A stretch of DNA of 18,034 bases from Sulfurospirillum sp. (GCA_003978455.1 QNZT01000169.1:1-18034); one strand, 5' to 3'; counted from the first letter of the stretch, positions 7,512 to 14,742 are shown. A program made the numbers and translations. Notes: generated by a model not told the origin, from the sequence alone.

Positions 7512-8363
7512 CTATTTTGCTTCCAGTTCACATCGGAAACGGTGGCTTTCGTAACATCCCAATATCCGCACTTCATCGGCGAAAAAAGAGAGCTCTTCCA
7601 GCGCCAGATGCATCGCTTTGGCATCGATATGCCCGTCTATATCTACATGAAACTGGCTCCCCTCGGTCAGTCTGTTGCTCATATAACTCTCGATCTTGAG
7701 CAGGTTGATACCGTTGGTCGCGAAACCGCCGAGTGCTTTGTAGAGTGCGGCAGGGATATTTCTGACCTGAAACATCAGTGAGGTAATATAGGGCAGTGTC
7801 GGATCATATGCAGGGATTACCTTCCTGGCGGACAAGATAAAAAAGCGCGTCGTGTTTCCCGGTACATCTTCGAAATGCTCTTTTAAAATCTGTAAATCGT
7901 AAATCTCCGCCGCCAGTTTCGAAGCGATCGCTGTCTTTGTCGGATCTTTCAATACGGCAATCTCTTTGGCTGCACCGGCAGTATCCAGTTTCGCTATCGC
8001 ATCGAGTCCCAGCATCGATATGTTGCTATGGCACTGCGCCAGCGCCTGAGGATGGGATGCGACGGTTTTGATTTCATGAAGTGAAGTATCCTGCGTACCC
8101 AGCAGACAATGTGTCACCGGTTCAAAATGCTCACCGATCACATGGAGTTTCATTTTGGGAATCAATCGGTAAATCTCTTCGACACGTCCGGCAGTAGAGT
8201 TTTCAAGCGGAATCATCGCAAGATAGGCATCACCGTTTTCAGCCAGCCACATCGCTTCCTGAAAACTGTCACATGGTATGGGAATCAAATCTGGATAAGC
8301 ACTTTTGCATGCCTGTTCGGAGTAGGCGCCTTTGACACCCTGATAGGCTATTTTATTTGTCAT
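7512..8363 (-). CDS. pheA: prephenate dehydratase, monofunctional, with ACT domain
   Basis: Converts prephenate to phenylpyruvate, the committed step to phenylalanine. The 283-residue protein starts directly with the dehydratase domain (KIAYQGVKGAYSEQA at residues 4-18), so the N-terminal chorismate mutase domain of bifunctional P-proteins is absent. ENSTAGRV (54-61), SHPQALAQC (103-111) and the catalytic TRF triplet (172-174, in GNTTRFFIL) are present. Residues ~190-275 form the ACT domain, where the usual ESRP phenylalanine motif reads ESYM, preceded by ALYKALGGFATNGINL. From memory these details resemble the alphaproteobacterial subgroup. The ATG is only six bases after a TATAAT and has no ribosome site, so the mRNA is probably leaderless. 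luxS and bioA follow on the same strand. Confidence 0.93.
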   Translation of the reverse strand: MTNKIAYQGVKGAYSEQACKSAYPDLIPIPCDSFQEAMWLAENGDAYLAMIPLENSTAGRVEEIYRLIPKMKLHVIGEHFEPVTHCLLGTQDTSLHEIKTVASHPQALAQCHSNISMLGLDAIAKLDTAGAAKEIAVLKDPTKTAIASKLAAEIYDLQILKEHFEDVPGNTTRFFILSARKVIPAYDPTLPYITSLMFQVRNIPAALYKALGGFATNGINLLKIESYMSNRLTEGSQFHVDIDGHIDAKAMHLALEELSFFADEVRILGCYESHRFRCELEAK

Positions 8364-8369
8364 GAAGGC

Positions 8370-8375
8370 ATTATA
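8370..8375 (-). promoter_or_regulatory. extended -10 promoter for pheA (predicted leaderless mRNA)
   Basis: On the minus strand TTTTTTGATATAAT gives a perfect TATAAT with a TG-N extension and T-rich upstream sequence. Only six bases (GCCTTC) separate it from the pheA ATG, so transcription would start at or next to the A of the start codon. Confidence 0.7.
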
Positions 8376-8402
8376 TCAAAAAAGGGGCAAGTGCACTATT
8401 AA

Positions 8403-8520
8403 GTTAACGCTTTTGGAACAAAGTCCCAAAAGCTACGCTAACGCTATGTTCTCTTCAGCAGAGAGCTCACGCGCAGATAAACCGCGCTTAAACTCTCTTA
8501 ACTTCGTGGGAATAAACCCA
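8403..8520 (-). repeat. palindromic multi-hairpin intergenic element
   Basis: The 169-base gap between porB and pheA contains three successive hairpins when read as minus-strand RNA. First, TGGG/CCCA at 8520-8507. Second, a 15-position stem pairing 8498-8484 with 8474-8460 around a nine-base loop; it has twelve Watson-Crick pairs, two G-U pairs and one mismatch, and is outlined by AGAGAG...GCGC on one arm and GCGC...CTCTCT on the other. Third, a perfect eight-base stem GCTTTTGG/CCAAAAGC (8433-8426 with 8416-8409), with a partial GTTA/TAAC extension outside. There is also a tandem ACGCTA pair at 8435-8446. No T-run follows the stems, so it is not a textbook terminator. It could be a dispersed palindromic repeat, a structured 3' end of the por transcript, or a small RNA. 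Confidence 0.6.
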
Positions 8521-8532
8521 ATTAATATGATT

Positions 8533-9489
8533 TTATACTCTTGCTTCTTCTCTTCTTTGCAGATATTCCCATTGTGCATCGACATTTTTCTGCCACTGCT
8601 CCAGGATATGTGCATTTTCAGGTTTAAAAAGGTGTCTGAAACGTCCCTGTGCCCCGAGATAATCTTTTACCGGAATCACATTTTTCGGTCGATAGGTGAT
8701 ATTCAGTTCTGTACCGTTGATAATCTCATAAAGCGGGAAAACCAGTGAATCTGTCGCCAGATCGGTGATAGAGATTGTATCTTTTGGATCGAACTTCCAC
8801 TCTGTCGTACACGCAGAGATTGCATTGATAAATACAGGACCCTCTGTTGTCAGAGCCGTTTGCATTTTCTTAATCATATCTTTCCATTTGTTTGGTGCCA
8901 ACTGAGCTACATAAGGTGCACCGTGTGCCGCCATAATCGCGACAAGGTCTTTTTTCATACGCTTTTCACCGTAACTGACACGCCCTGCCGGAGAAGTTGT
9001 CGTAGAGGCACCGATAGGGGTGGACGAACTACGTTGTCCTCCGGTATTGGCATAAACTTCGTTGTCAAGACAGATATATGTAAAGTCATGTCCTCTCTCT
9101 ACCGCACCGCTGAGCCACTGAAAACCGATATCGTATGTGGAACCGTCACCACCGAATGCAACAAACTTTACCGGTGCATCGGGATCTTTGAGCGTTCCTT
9201 TTCTTTTTCGTGCTTTATACATCGCTTCCGCTCCGGAAATCGATGTTGCAGCATTTTCAAACCCGATATGAATCCATGAAGTATCCCATGAAGTGTAGGG
9301 ATAGACTGCCGTACACACTTCCAGACAACCGGTATTGGATGAGATGACAAGATTGTCATCTGTACAGTTCATCAACTCTCTGACGATGATCGAGTGCGCA
9401 CATCCCGGACACAGAAGGTGTGCACCTTCAAACCTGTCGTTTGATGTCGATAACTCTTTTAAGTTTTTGATTTTTTTAATTGTACTCAT
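8533..9489 (-). CDS. porB: pyruvate:ferredoxin oxidoreductase, beta subunit
   Basis: The thiamine-diphosphate-binding subunit of the four-subunit enzyme that interconverts pyruvate plus CoA with acetyl-CoA plus CO2, exchanging electrons with ferredoxin or flavodoxin. In the 318 residues, LLCPGCAHS gives Cys27 and Cys30, with Cys55 (NTGCLEV) and Cys227 (AISACTTEW) as likely remaining ligands of the proximal 4Fe-4S cluster. The TPP/Mg motif runs from GGDGSTYDIG (113-122) to LDNEVYANTGGQRS (141-154). AGGGG about nine bases before the ATG is the ribosome site; porA ends 15 bases upstream. It is the last gene of porCDAB. The hairpin element at 8403-8520 begins just past its stop. Confidence 0.95.
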   Translation of the reverse strand: MSTIKKIKNLKELSTSNDRFEGAHLLCPGCAHSIIVRELMNCTDDNLVISSNTGCLEVCTAVYPYTSWDTSWIHIGFENAATSISGAEAMYKARKRKGTLKDPDAPVKFVAFGGDGSTYDIGFQWLSGAVERGHDFTYICLDNEVYANTGGQRSSSTPIGASTTTSPAGRVSYGEKRMKKDLVAIMAAHGAPYVAQLAPNKWKDMIKKMQTALTTEGPVFINAISACTTEWKFDPKDTISITDLATDSLVFPLYEIINGTELNITYRPKNVIPVKDYLGAQGRFRHLFKPENAHILEQWQKNVDAQWEYLQRREEARV

Positions 9490-9504
9490 ATTTCTTCCCC
9501 TATC

Positions 9505-10725
9505 CTATTTAAAAAACTCTAATTTAGGACCACGCAGACCGCTAAATCTCTGTATGTTTCCTGTCAGTTTGCCTGCATCGGCATCCGCTTTCAACTCGGT
9601 ATAGATACCTTTCAGATCTTCCTGTGTCAAGTCTCTGCCGCCAAGACCGTAAATATAGTTCACAATCATCGGTCTCGTATCGCTTGCATACATCGCTGCT
9701 GCGACTTCATTGTAAAGCATACCGAGTGCACCGCCCGGTGAACTTCTGTCCATACATGCGATCGCTTTGACCCCTTTCAACGCTTCTCTGATATCATCGA
9801 ACGGAAACGGGCGCAATACCCTCGGTGCAACCACACCGGCTTTGATGCCTTCTTTACGCATCTTCTCAGCAGAAACCACTGCACTGTCCACAGTAGTACC
9901 CAATGCTACAATAGCCACTTCGGCATCGTCCATCAGATAACTCTCCACCCTCTTATATTTACGCCCGGTAAGTTTTTCAAACTCTGCAAATACATCTTCG
10001 ATCACTGCACGCGAATCCATCAACGCTTTGTGTTGCTTCGCTTTGTGCTCAAAGTGCCAGTCCTCTTCTGTCTGTGCACCGTAAGTAACCGCTTTAGTAA
10101 AGTCTAGCATCTCATCAACTGTCTGATAATCGCCGATAAATTTGTATGCTTCATCATCACTGAGCGGTTTTACGTTTTGCGCGGTATGAGAACAGATAAA
10201 ACCGTCCTGATGTACCATAACAGGCAGTCTGACAGATTTGTTTTCACCTATTTTAAATGCCATTAGCATCAGATCATACGCTTCCTGCGGATTGAAAGAA
10301 CAGAGGTTGATCCATCCCGCATCACGCCCAAGATACATATCTGCATGGTCTCCGTTGACATTCAAAGGCGCTGCTAGAGCACGGTTGACAACACCCAGTA
10401 CGATAGGAAGTCTCATACCGGAAGCCTGATAAAGCACCTCTACCATCAGTGCAAATCCCTGTGAAGAGGTTGCCGTAGCAACACGACCGCCGGCAGCAGC
10501 TGCACCCACACAACCACTCATAGCCGCATGCTCACTTTCGACCATCACAAACTCACCGTCGATATAACCATCCGCCAAAAATTTTGAATAATTTTGTACA
10601 GTCGGGGTTGACGGGGTGATAGGATATGCCGCAACAACATCGATCTGAGCCTGACGCATAGCGTGAGAAAACGCCATATTACCGTCCCAGACTTCTACTT
10701 CCTGTAAATCAATTTTTTCTGCCAT
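9505..10725 (-). CDS. porA: pyruvate:ferredoxin oxidoreductase, alpha subunit
   Basis: The alpha subunit holds the pyrimidine-side domain of the active site and the domain contacting CoA. The 406 residues show AAYPITPSTP (32-41), VESEHAAMSGCVGAAAAG (62-79) with the conserved Glu that activates TPP, TATSSQG (84-90), and later a VAPRVLRPFPF segment and ACMDRSSPGGALG in the C-terminal domain, as in separate-subunit alpha chains. The ATG follows the porD stop with no gap (TAAATG), and AAGGA lies inside the porD end, indicating tight coupling. In Campylobacterota with a reductive TCA cycle this enzyme is thought to run toward pyruvate; direction here is inferred. Confidence 0.96.
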   Translation of the reverse strand: MAEKIDLQEVEVWDGNMAFSHAMRQAQIDVVAAYPITPSTPTVQNYSKFLADGYIDGEFVMVESEHAAMSGCVGAAAAGGRVATATSSQGFALMVEVLYQASGMRLPIVLGVVNRALAAPLNVNGDHADMYLGRDAGWINLCSFNPQEAYDLMLMAFKIGENKSVRLPVMVHQDGFICSHTAQNVKPLSDDEAYKFIGDYQTVDEMLDFTKAVTYGAQTEEDWHFEHKAKQHKALMDSRAVIEDVFAEFEKLTGRKYKRVESYLMDDAEVAIVALGTTVDSAVVSAEKMRKEGIKAGVVAPRVLRPFPFDDIREALKGVKAIACMDRSSPGGALGMLYNEVAAAMYASDTRPMIVNYIYGLGGRDLTQEDLKGIYTELKADADAGKLTGNIQRFSGLRGPKLEFFK

Positions 10726-11139
10726 TTATTTATCCTTGCTCTTTTTCTTTTTTTCAGGCCATTTCGCCAGTGCTTCATCGTTATCTTCATTTTCACCGAA
10801 CATCAGCAGAGATTTCGGATTTGTCGGACACACTTCAACACATATACCGCATCCTTTACAGTGGTCATAATCAACTCCGATCATCTTTTTATCACGACTG
10901 ATGATAGATGTATCCGGACAAAATATCCAGCAGTTCTGACAATCGATACAGATATCTCTGTTGTAAACCGGCTTAACAACCCTCCAGTCACCGACATAAG
11001 CTTTATAAGAGTTCGTCGGGGCATAGAGCCTATCCTCCTGCTTGGTAAACGGTGCTTTGCTTGCATCAAACTCTTCTTCGAAAGAGAAAAGCACAGATCC
11101 CTGACTTACTTCATCCCATCCTACATATTGATTACTCAT
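10726..11139 (-). CDS. porD: pyruvate:ferredoxin oxidoreductase, delta subunit (2x[4Fe-4S])
   Basis: A small ferredoxin-like electron-transfer subunit, 137 residues. Two 4Fe-4S motifs are intact: Cys64/67/70/74 in CIDCQNCWIFCPD and Cys94/97/100/104 in CKGCGICVEVCPTNP. The ~60-residue N-terminal extension is usual for Helicobacter-type PorD; the C-terminal tail is Lys-rich. A GGGAG ribosome site sits in the nine-base gap after porC, and its stop abuts the porA start. It would pass electrons between the beta-subunit cluster and the external ferredoxin or flavodoxin. Confidence 0.94.
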   Translation of the reverse strand: MSNQYVGWDEVSQGSVLFSFEEEFDASKAPFTKQEDRLYAPTNSYKAYVGDWRVVKPVYNRDICIDCQNCWIFCPDTSIISRDKKMIGVDYDHCKGCGICVEVCPTNPKSLLMFGENEDNDEALAKWPEKKKKSKDK

Positions 11140-11148
11140 AATCTCTCC

Positions 11149-11706
11149 CTACTTCACTTCATTGTATGCGCGTTCAATCGCAGCCATATTCGCATCGATA
11201 ATTCTCTGAGGAAATTTCGATAATACTTTTCTCATAGCTTCCTGAAAATACTCCAGTTCAAACATACCTGATACTTTCATCAGTGCCCCCAGCATAGGCG
11301 TATTTGGGATAGCCCTGCCGATGGTATCCAGAGAGATAGAAAAACAATCAACAACATATACCTCTTTACCCTGAAGCTTGGGAATCGCATCGACCAACTC
11401 TTCTTTAGAAAGATGTGTCGTAATGATATATTTAGTGGTCTCTTTTTCATTTGCAGTGATATCTGCGATATAGGCAAGCGCCGGATCGATCACCAGTACA
11501 TAATCGGGATGCATAAACTTTTCATGATTTAGTATCGGCTTATCATCTATACGGTTGTATGCTGTCATGGCCGCACCCCTTTTGGCGGAACCGTAAAATG
11601 CAAACGCCTGAACCTCTTTGCCTGTATTGGCAACAACATCGGCCAAACCTTTTGCACCGGTAACAGCACCCTGTCCCGCGCGGCTATGCCATCTCATTTC
11701 AAACAT
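11149..11706 (-). CDS. porC: pyruvate:ferredoxin oxidoreductase, gamma subunit
   Basis: The first gene of porC-porD-porA-porB, the order known from Helicobacter pylori. The 185 residues start with the family signature RWHSRAGQGAVTGAKGLA (5-22), followed by AFYGSAKRGAAMTAYNRI, typical of the gamma domain of 2-oxoacid:acceptor oxidoreductases. GAAGGAGAG seven bases before the ATG is a strong ribosome site. The Gph-like gene ends 37 bases upstream on the same strand; no strong promoter is visible in that gap, so the operon may be transcribed from further up, possibly from the promoter at 13930. Confidence 0.94.
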   Translation of the reverse strand: MFEMRWHSRAGQGAVTGAKGLADVVANTGKEVQAFAFYGSAKRGAAMTAYNRIDDKPILNHEKFMHPDYVLVIDPALAYIADITANEKETTKYIITTHLSKEELVDAIPKLQGKEVYVVDCFSISLDTIGRAIPNTPMLGALMKVSGMFELEYFQEAMRKVLSKFPQRIIDANMAAIERAYNEVK

Positions 11707-11743
11707 GAACTCTCCTTCAAAACTATTTTCCTACTAATTTGTC

Positions 11744-12427
11744 CTATAATTTTAGGTTATTATGACTTAACTTAAGCTTTTTTTTAAATGATTTTATTAG
11801 TTTTATTGCACTAAGTGCGTCATTTTGTAAAAATTTACTACACCTTTCAAGCTCCTCTTTTTTTCCATACCCGCTCAATACACCGACGCCGCTGATACCT
11901 GCATCAGCAGCACTGACCATATCGAGACAGGTATCTCCGATCATCCAGACACTCTCTTTGTGCTGCACATCCATCTGATGGAGTGCTTTGAGAACAGGTT
12001 CAGGGTGGGGTTTGGGGTGTGTCACATGCTCACGCCCTACCAATACTTCAAAATAGTGCATGACACCCATATGTTCCAGCAATATTTCCGAATACTCCCC
12101 GGTTTTGGTCGTGACAACACCCAGTCTCGCAAAAGTTGCTGCCTCTTCGATCGCCTCTTTTGCAAAAGGTAAAAACTTTGTCATCGGTTTGGAGCGTTTG
12201 CGGTAGTGCTGTTTATAGACATCTACAAAATCCCACACCCTCTCCTGCGGTACACCAAGATGGGCGTACATGAAATCCAACGGATGACCGATCAACGCTT
12301 TGATATCCTCTTCATGAGGTGTCGGTAGTCCAAAATATGTAAAGGAGTCGTCAAAACACTTCAAAATCGCTTCTGTCGAATCGATCAGTGTCCCGTCCAG
12401 ATCAAATAAAATAACCGTTTTTCTCAT
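11744..12427 (-). CDS. HAD-family phosphatase, phosphoglycolate phosphatase-like
   Basis: A 227-residue cytoplasmic haloacid-dehalogenase hydrolase, subfamily IA. Motif I is FDLDGTLIDS with nucleophile Asp9 and acid/base Asp11; motif II is TTKT at 106-109; motif III Lys139 lies in HPKPHPEP; motif IV is GDTCLDM with Asp165 and Asp169. A helical cap lies between residues ~15 and 80. This fits Gph/PpaX-like enzymes, which remove phosphate from 2-phosphoglycolate or pyrophosphate; substrate cannot be fixed from motifs. The C-terminus is a Lys-rich tail. The start codon overlaps the stop of the binding-protein gene upstream (ATGA), so the two are coupled. Confidence 0.85.
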   Translation of the reverse strand: MRKTVILFDLDGTLIDSTEAILKCFDDSFTYFGLPTPHEEDIKALIGHPLDFMYAHLGVPQERVWDFVDVYKQHYRKRSKPMTKFLPFAKEAIEEAATFARLGVVTTKTGEYSEILLEHMGVMHYFEVLVGREHVTHPKPHPEPVLKALHQMDVQHKESVWMIGDTCLDMVSAADAGISGVGVLSGYGKKEELERCSKFLQNDALSAIKLIKSFKKKLKLSHNNLKL

Positions 12428-13923
12428 GGCTTGATCCAGTCGATGACATTGTGCATGACACCCAGAATCGACTGGCTGACATTTTGGATCTTTTTATTGA
12501 CTACGGTTATGGAGTTCGGTATATACAAAAAGAGATAAGGGTTGTCATGCACGATCAAAGCAAAAATCTCCCGATAGATTTTTCCAAGCTCTTTTCGGTC
12601 GATGGTACGTTCCGCTTTTTTAATCAGTTTATCTACTTTGTCGTTTTTATAACTGATAAAGTTAAATCCGCCTTTTTTACTGCCTTCACTATGCCAGATA
12701 CTGTAAGCATCGGGCATCAGACCAAGTCCCCAGCCGAGAATCACCGCTTCAAATTTCCGGGGCATTACGACAGTATTGAGAAATGCCTGCCACTCCATCG
12801 TACGTATCTTCACTTTCACACCCGCTTTTGCCATCTGGTACTGTATGATCTGCGTCGCATAGACACGGATGGCGTTGTTTGAATTGGTCACAATCTCAAA
12901 AGTGAAAGGATGTTTTGCATCATACCCCGCTTCATGAAGCAATCTTTTCGCCTTTTCGATATTTTGTGCAGGTGCTTTGATCTTCGCATTGTAAGCAAAT
13001 GTCCCCGGCATAAAAGGACCGGTACAAACCTGCCCGTGTCCGAAAAAGAGGATATCCACAAGCTCCTGACGGTCGATCGCGAGACTCAACGCCTCTCTGA
13101 CACGCGGATCCTGAAACTTTGGATTGTTCAGATTGAACCCCAGATAGGTATAACTTTGTGAAATCTTCTCATACACATCATAGAAACTGCGGAAATTTTG
13201 ATCGATCTGGCGCTCAAGCTGCAGCGGTGTCAGCGAACCGACATCGAGTTTATGGGATTTCAGCATCAAAAACTCCGTGCTGGGATCAGGCATAAAATGG
13301 TAGACGATCTCGTCGATCTTCGGCACACGCCTGAAATAGTTTCTGTTTGCCTTTAAAACGATATCTTTGGATATCTCAAATCCATCTAACGTATAAGCAC
13401 CTGTTCCTATCGGATGCTGGTTGAAGCTACTGGTCATGATATCTGTTTCATGTTCGAGGATATGTTTGGGAACGATACTTGTCATCCAGGTTTGAAGCGC
13501 TTTAAAATAGGGCTCTTTGTATTGTACCTCCACCGTATATCTGTCCAGAGCACGTACACTTTTGACATAGCGAAACTCACTGCTGTAGGGTGTATAGATT
13601 TTCGGGGAAGTGATCAGATTGTAGGTGAAGAGGACATCTTCCGCATCAAAAGGATAGCCGTCACTCCATAAAACATCTTTACGCAGATGAAAGATCAGTG
13701 TCGTGTCGTTTTTAAAATGGTAACTCTTCGCCAGTCTCGGCTCGATTTTGCCATCTTTATCGTATGCCAGCAAAGCATCGAAAATCCAGTCGGCAATCGT
13801 CCCGCTGGCACTGTCTGTGGCGATCAGCGGATTGAGCTTTCCGGGATTGGAACTGATGGAGAGATGCAGTGTCGAGGCAGAGATATTTAATGTCAAAAAT
13901 ATAGCTAAAATTAATTTCTTCAT
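12424..13923 (-). CDS. family 5 extracellular solute-binding protein (peptide/nickel ABC type)
   Basis: A 499-residue periplasmic binding protein with an N-terminal Sec signal (MKKLILAIFLTLNISAS) and no lipobox cysteine. The family-5 (DppA/OppA/NikA-like) landmarks follow: NPLIATDSASGTIADWIFD, LVKS-type text as RLAKSYHFKND, DVLWSDGYPFDAEDVLFTYN (83-102), and later DPRVREALSLAIDRQELV. Members bind oligopeptides, nickel chelates or other small ligands. No ABC permease or ATPase gene is nearby; instead the gene is coupled by ATGA to a HAD phosphatase. The start lacks a ribosome site but sits six bases after a TATAAT, so the mRNA is predicted to be leaderless. Ligand unknown. Confidence 0.88.
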   Translation of the reverse strand: MKKLILAIFLTLNISASTLHLSISSNPGKLNPLIATDSASGTIADWIFDALLAYDKDGKIEPRLAKSYHFKNDTTLIFHLRKDVLWSDGYPFDAEDVLFTYNLITSPKIYTPYSSEFRYVKSVRALDRYTVEVQYKEPYFKALQTWMTSIVPKHILEHETDIMTSSFNQHPIGTGAYTLDGFEISKDIVLKANRNYFRRVPKIDEIVYHFMPDPSTEFLMLKSHKLDVGSLTPLQLERQIDQNFRSFYDVYEKISQSYTYLGFNLNNPKFQDPRVREALSLAIDRQELVDILFFGHGQVCTGPFMPGTFAYNAKIKAPAQNIEKAKRLLHEAGYDAKHPFTFEIVTNSNNAIRVYATQIIQYQMAKAGVKVKIRTMEWQAFLNTVVMPRKFEAVILGWGLGLMPDAYSIWHSEGSKKGGFNFISYKNDKVDKLIKKAERTIDRKELGKIYREIFALIVHDNPYLFLYIPNSITVVNKKIQNVSQSILGVMHNVIDWIKP

Positions 13924-13929
13924 GAAGAG

Positions 13930-13935
13930 ATTATA
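13930..13935 (-). promoter_or_regulatory. -10 promoter for the family-5 binding protein (predicted leaderless mRNA)
   Basis: GTTTATAAT on the minus strand, then CTCTTC and the ATG. The six-base gap puts transcription start on the start codon. A TTTAAG lies further upstream. The arrangement is almost the same as before pheA (TATAAT, six bases ending in TTC, ATG). Confidence 0.6.
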
Positions 13936-13948
13936 AACTAGTTTGTCT

Positions 13949-13954
13949 TAAAAT
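13949..13954 (+). promoter_or_regulatory. -10 candidate for the YfaZ-like gene
   Basis: TAAAAT preceded by TTTGTCT in the 60-base divergent gap would start transcription near 13961 and leave a short leader containing AAAGGA. It is a weak match. Confidence 0.3.
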
Positions 13955-13983
13955 GACACCAGCAGAGAAACAAAGGATTTGAC

Positions 13984-14553
13984 TTGAAAAAACTGATATT
14001 TCTGACACTACTATGCGCTATGCAACTCTTCGCTTATCAGCGTTTTTCATTTGGGCTCAATGTCAACAGTGAAGCTGTAGAGTTTGAAGCAAAAGCCAAT
14101 GTCGCACCTTTGACAAGTGATCCCGTTTTCCGCAACTTCTATCTCGATATGAATTTTATCAATGACAACGACACCATGTTCAGTCTCGGAGTCCATGTAG
14201 AAAATATTTTTTACAACTATCCGCCTCTTCTTTTCCAGGTAGGCTTGGAGACACTCTTTACCCAATATCAGGATGATGATTTTCTTGCGATTCCCATACG
14301 CTTCGGATTTAAGCATAAAATATACAACGGCAACATTCCCATAGGCACACTCGGAGCCAAAATACTCTATGCTCCCTCCCCTCTCTGTTTCCAAGATGCG
14401 GACAGCTACAGGGAGTATCGTATCGAAGCGACAGTACAGATTATTGAAAATGTCGAAATCTACGGTGGCTACAGAAATATAGACACAGACTATGAACTTG
14501 AAAAAGTCAATTACAGTAACTCCGGCTATATAGGATTCAGATTTATTTTCTGA
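13984..14553 (+). CDS. YfaZ-like outer-membrane protein
   Basis: A 189-residue protein with a Sec signal (MKKLIFLTLLCAMQLFAY, cleavage after about residue 17) and then a chain of short amphipathic strands ending in an aromatic residue (GFRFIF), as expected of a small outer-membrane beta-barrel. The C-terminal part, DADSYREYRIEATVQIIE followed by IYGGYRNIDTDYE, resembles the YfaZ family, whose function is unknown. The start is TTG, chosen because AAAGGA lies six bases before it and the signal peptide begins immediately; no in-frame ATG comes before the hydrophobic core. It is divergent from the binding-protein gene, and a 215-base AT-rich gap separates it from ccoN. Confidence 0.75.
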   Translation: MKKLIFLTLLCAMQLFAYQRFSFGLNVNSEAVEFEAKANVAPLTSDPVFRNFYLDMNFINDNDTMFSLGVHVENIFYNYPPLLFQVGLETLFTQYQDDDFLAIPIRFGFKHKIYNGNIPIGTLGAKILYAPSPLCFQDADSYREYRIEATVQIIENVEIYGGYRNIDTDYELEKVNYSNSGYIGFRFIF

Positions 14554-14605
14554 CAGGTCGCCGGATGGGCACTGTTAGCACTACATCACTGACGACTATA
14601 TGTCA
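14551..14605 (+). other. imperfect long-range inverted repeat after the YfaZ-like gene
   Basis: TGACA (14551-14555, including the stop) pairs with TGTCA (14601-14605), and GTCG (14557-14560) with CGAC (14593-14596), enclosing 32 GC-richer bases. No T-run follows directly, so it is at best a weak terminator or a processed 3' end. The remainder to 14700 is AT-rich with no gene. Confidence 0.3.
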
Positions 14606-14708
14606 AATTAATTGCATCTATTGTATTTTTAATTAACATAAAGTAAATCATGTTTATATTTTTTTTTAAGAATAAGAGGCTTTAAGCTAAATTTCTACAA
14701 TTAATACG

Positions 14709-14714
14709 TATAAT
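14709..14714 (+). promoter_or_regulatory. -10 promoter of the cco operon
   Basis: A perfect TATAAT lies 54 bases before the ccoN ATG, with TTTAAG at 14681-14686 and a ten-base T-run at 14659-14667 upstream. Transcription would start near 14721, inside the inverted repeat listed separately. The -35 position does not match TTGACA, as is common in this phylum. Confidence 0.6.
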
Positions 14715-14718
14715 AATC

Positions 14719-14742
14719 TGTCATCATGTGTAAATCATGACA
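14719..14742 (+). promoter_or_regulatory. candidate operator: inverted repeat with internal direct repeat before ccoN
   Basis: TGTCAT (14719-14724) and ATGACA (14737-14742) form a perfect six-base inverted repeat with 12 bases between. Within it ATCATG occurs twice (14723-14728 and 14734-14739), exactly 11 bases apart, about one helical turn. It covers the predicted transcription start, a place where a bound regulator would block initiation. It does not match the FNR (TTGAT-N4-ATCAA) or CRP consensus. Confidence 0.4.

Noticed and set aside
8409..8433. Rho-independent terminator of the por operon
   Set aside because: The eight-base stem is perfect but AT-rich and is followed on the minus strand by GTTAACTTAA, not a T-run.
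8433..8615. 60-codon minus-strand frame crossing the porB end and the hairpin element
   Set aside because: Its start is inside porB in another frame with no ribosome site, and the tail encoding FKRGLSARELSAEENIALA coincides with the hairpin arms. It is better explained as repeat sequence, though the tail looks oddly protein-like.
11745..11757. Short inverted repeat CCTA...TAGG near the end of the phosphatase gene as terminator or operator
   Set aside because: Only four base pairs, AT-rich loop, no T-run; not distinguishable from background.
14631..14646. NssR/CRP-FNR-type box (TTAAC, then GTAAA) before ccoN
   Set aside because: The half-sites are separated by five bases, not four, and the second half is imperfect; in such AT-rich sequence this is expected by chance.
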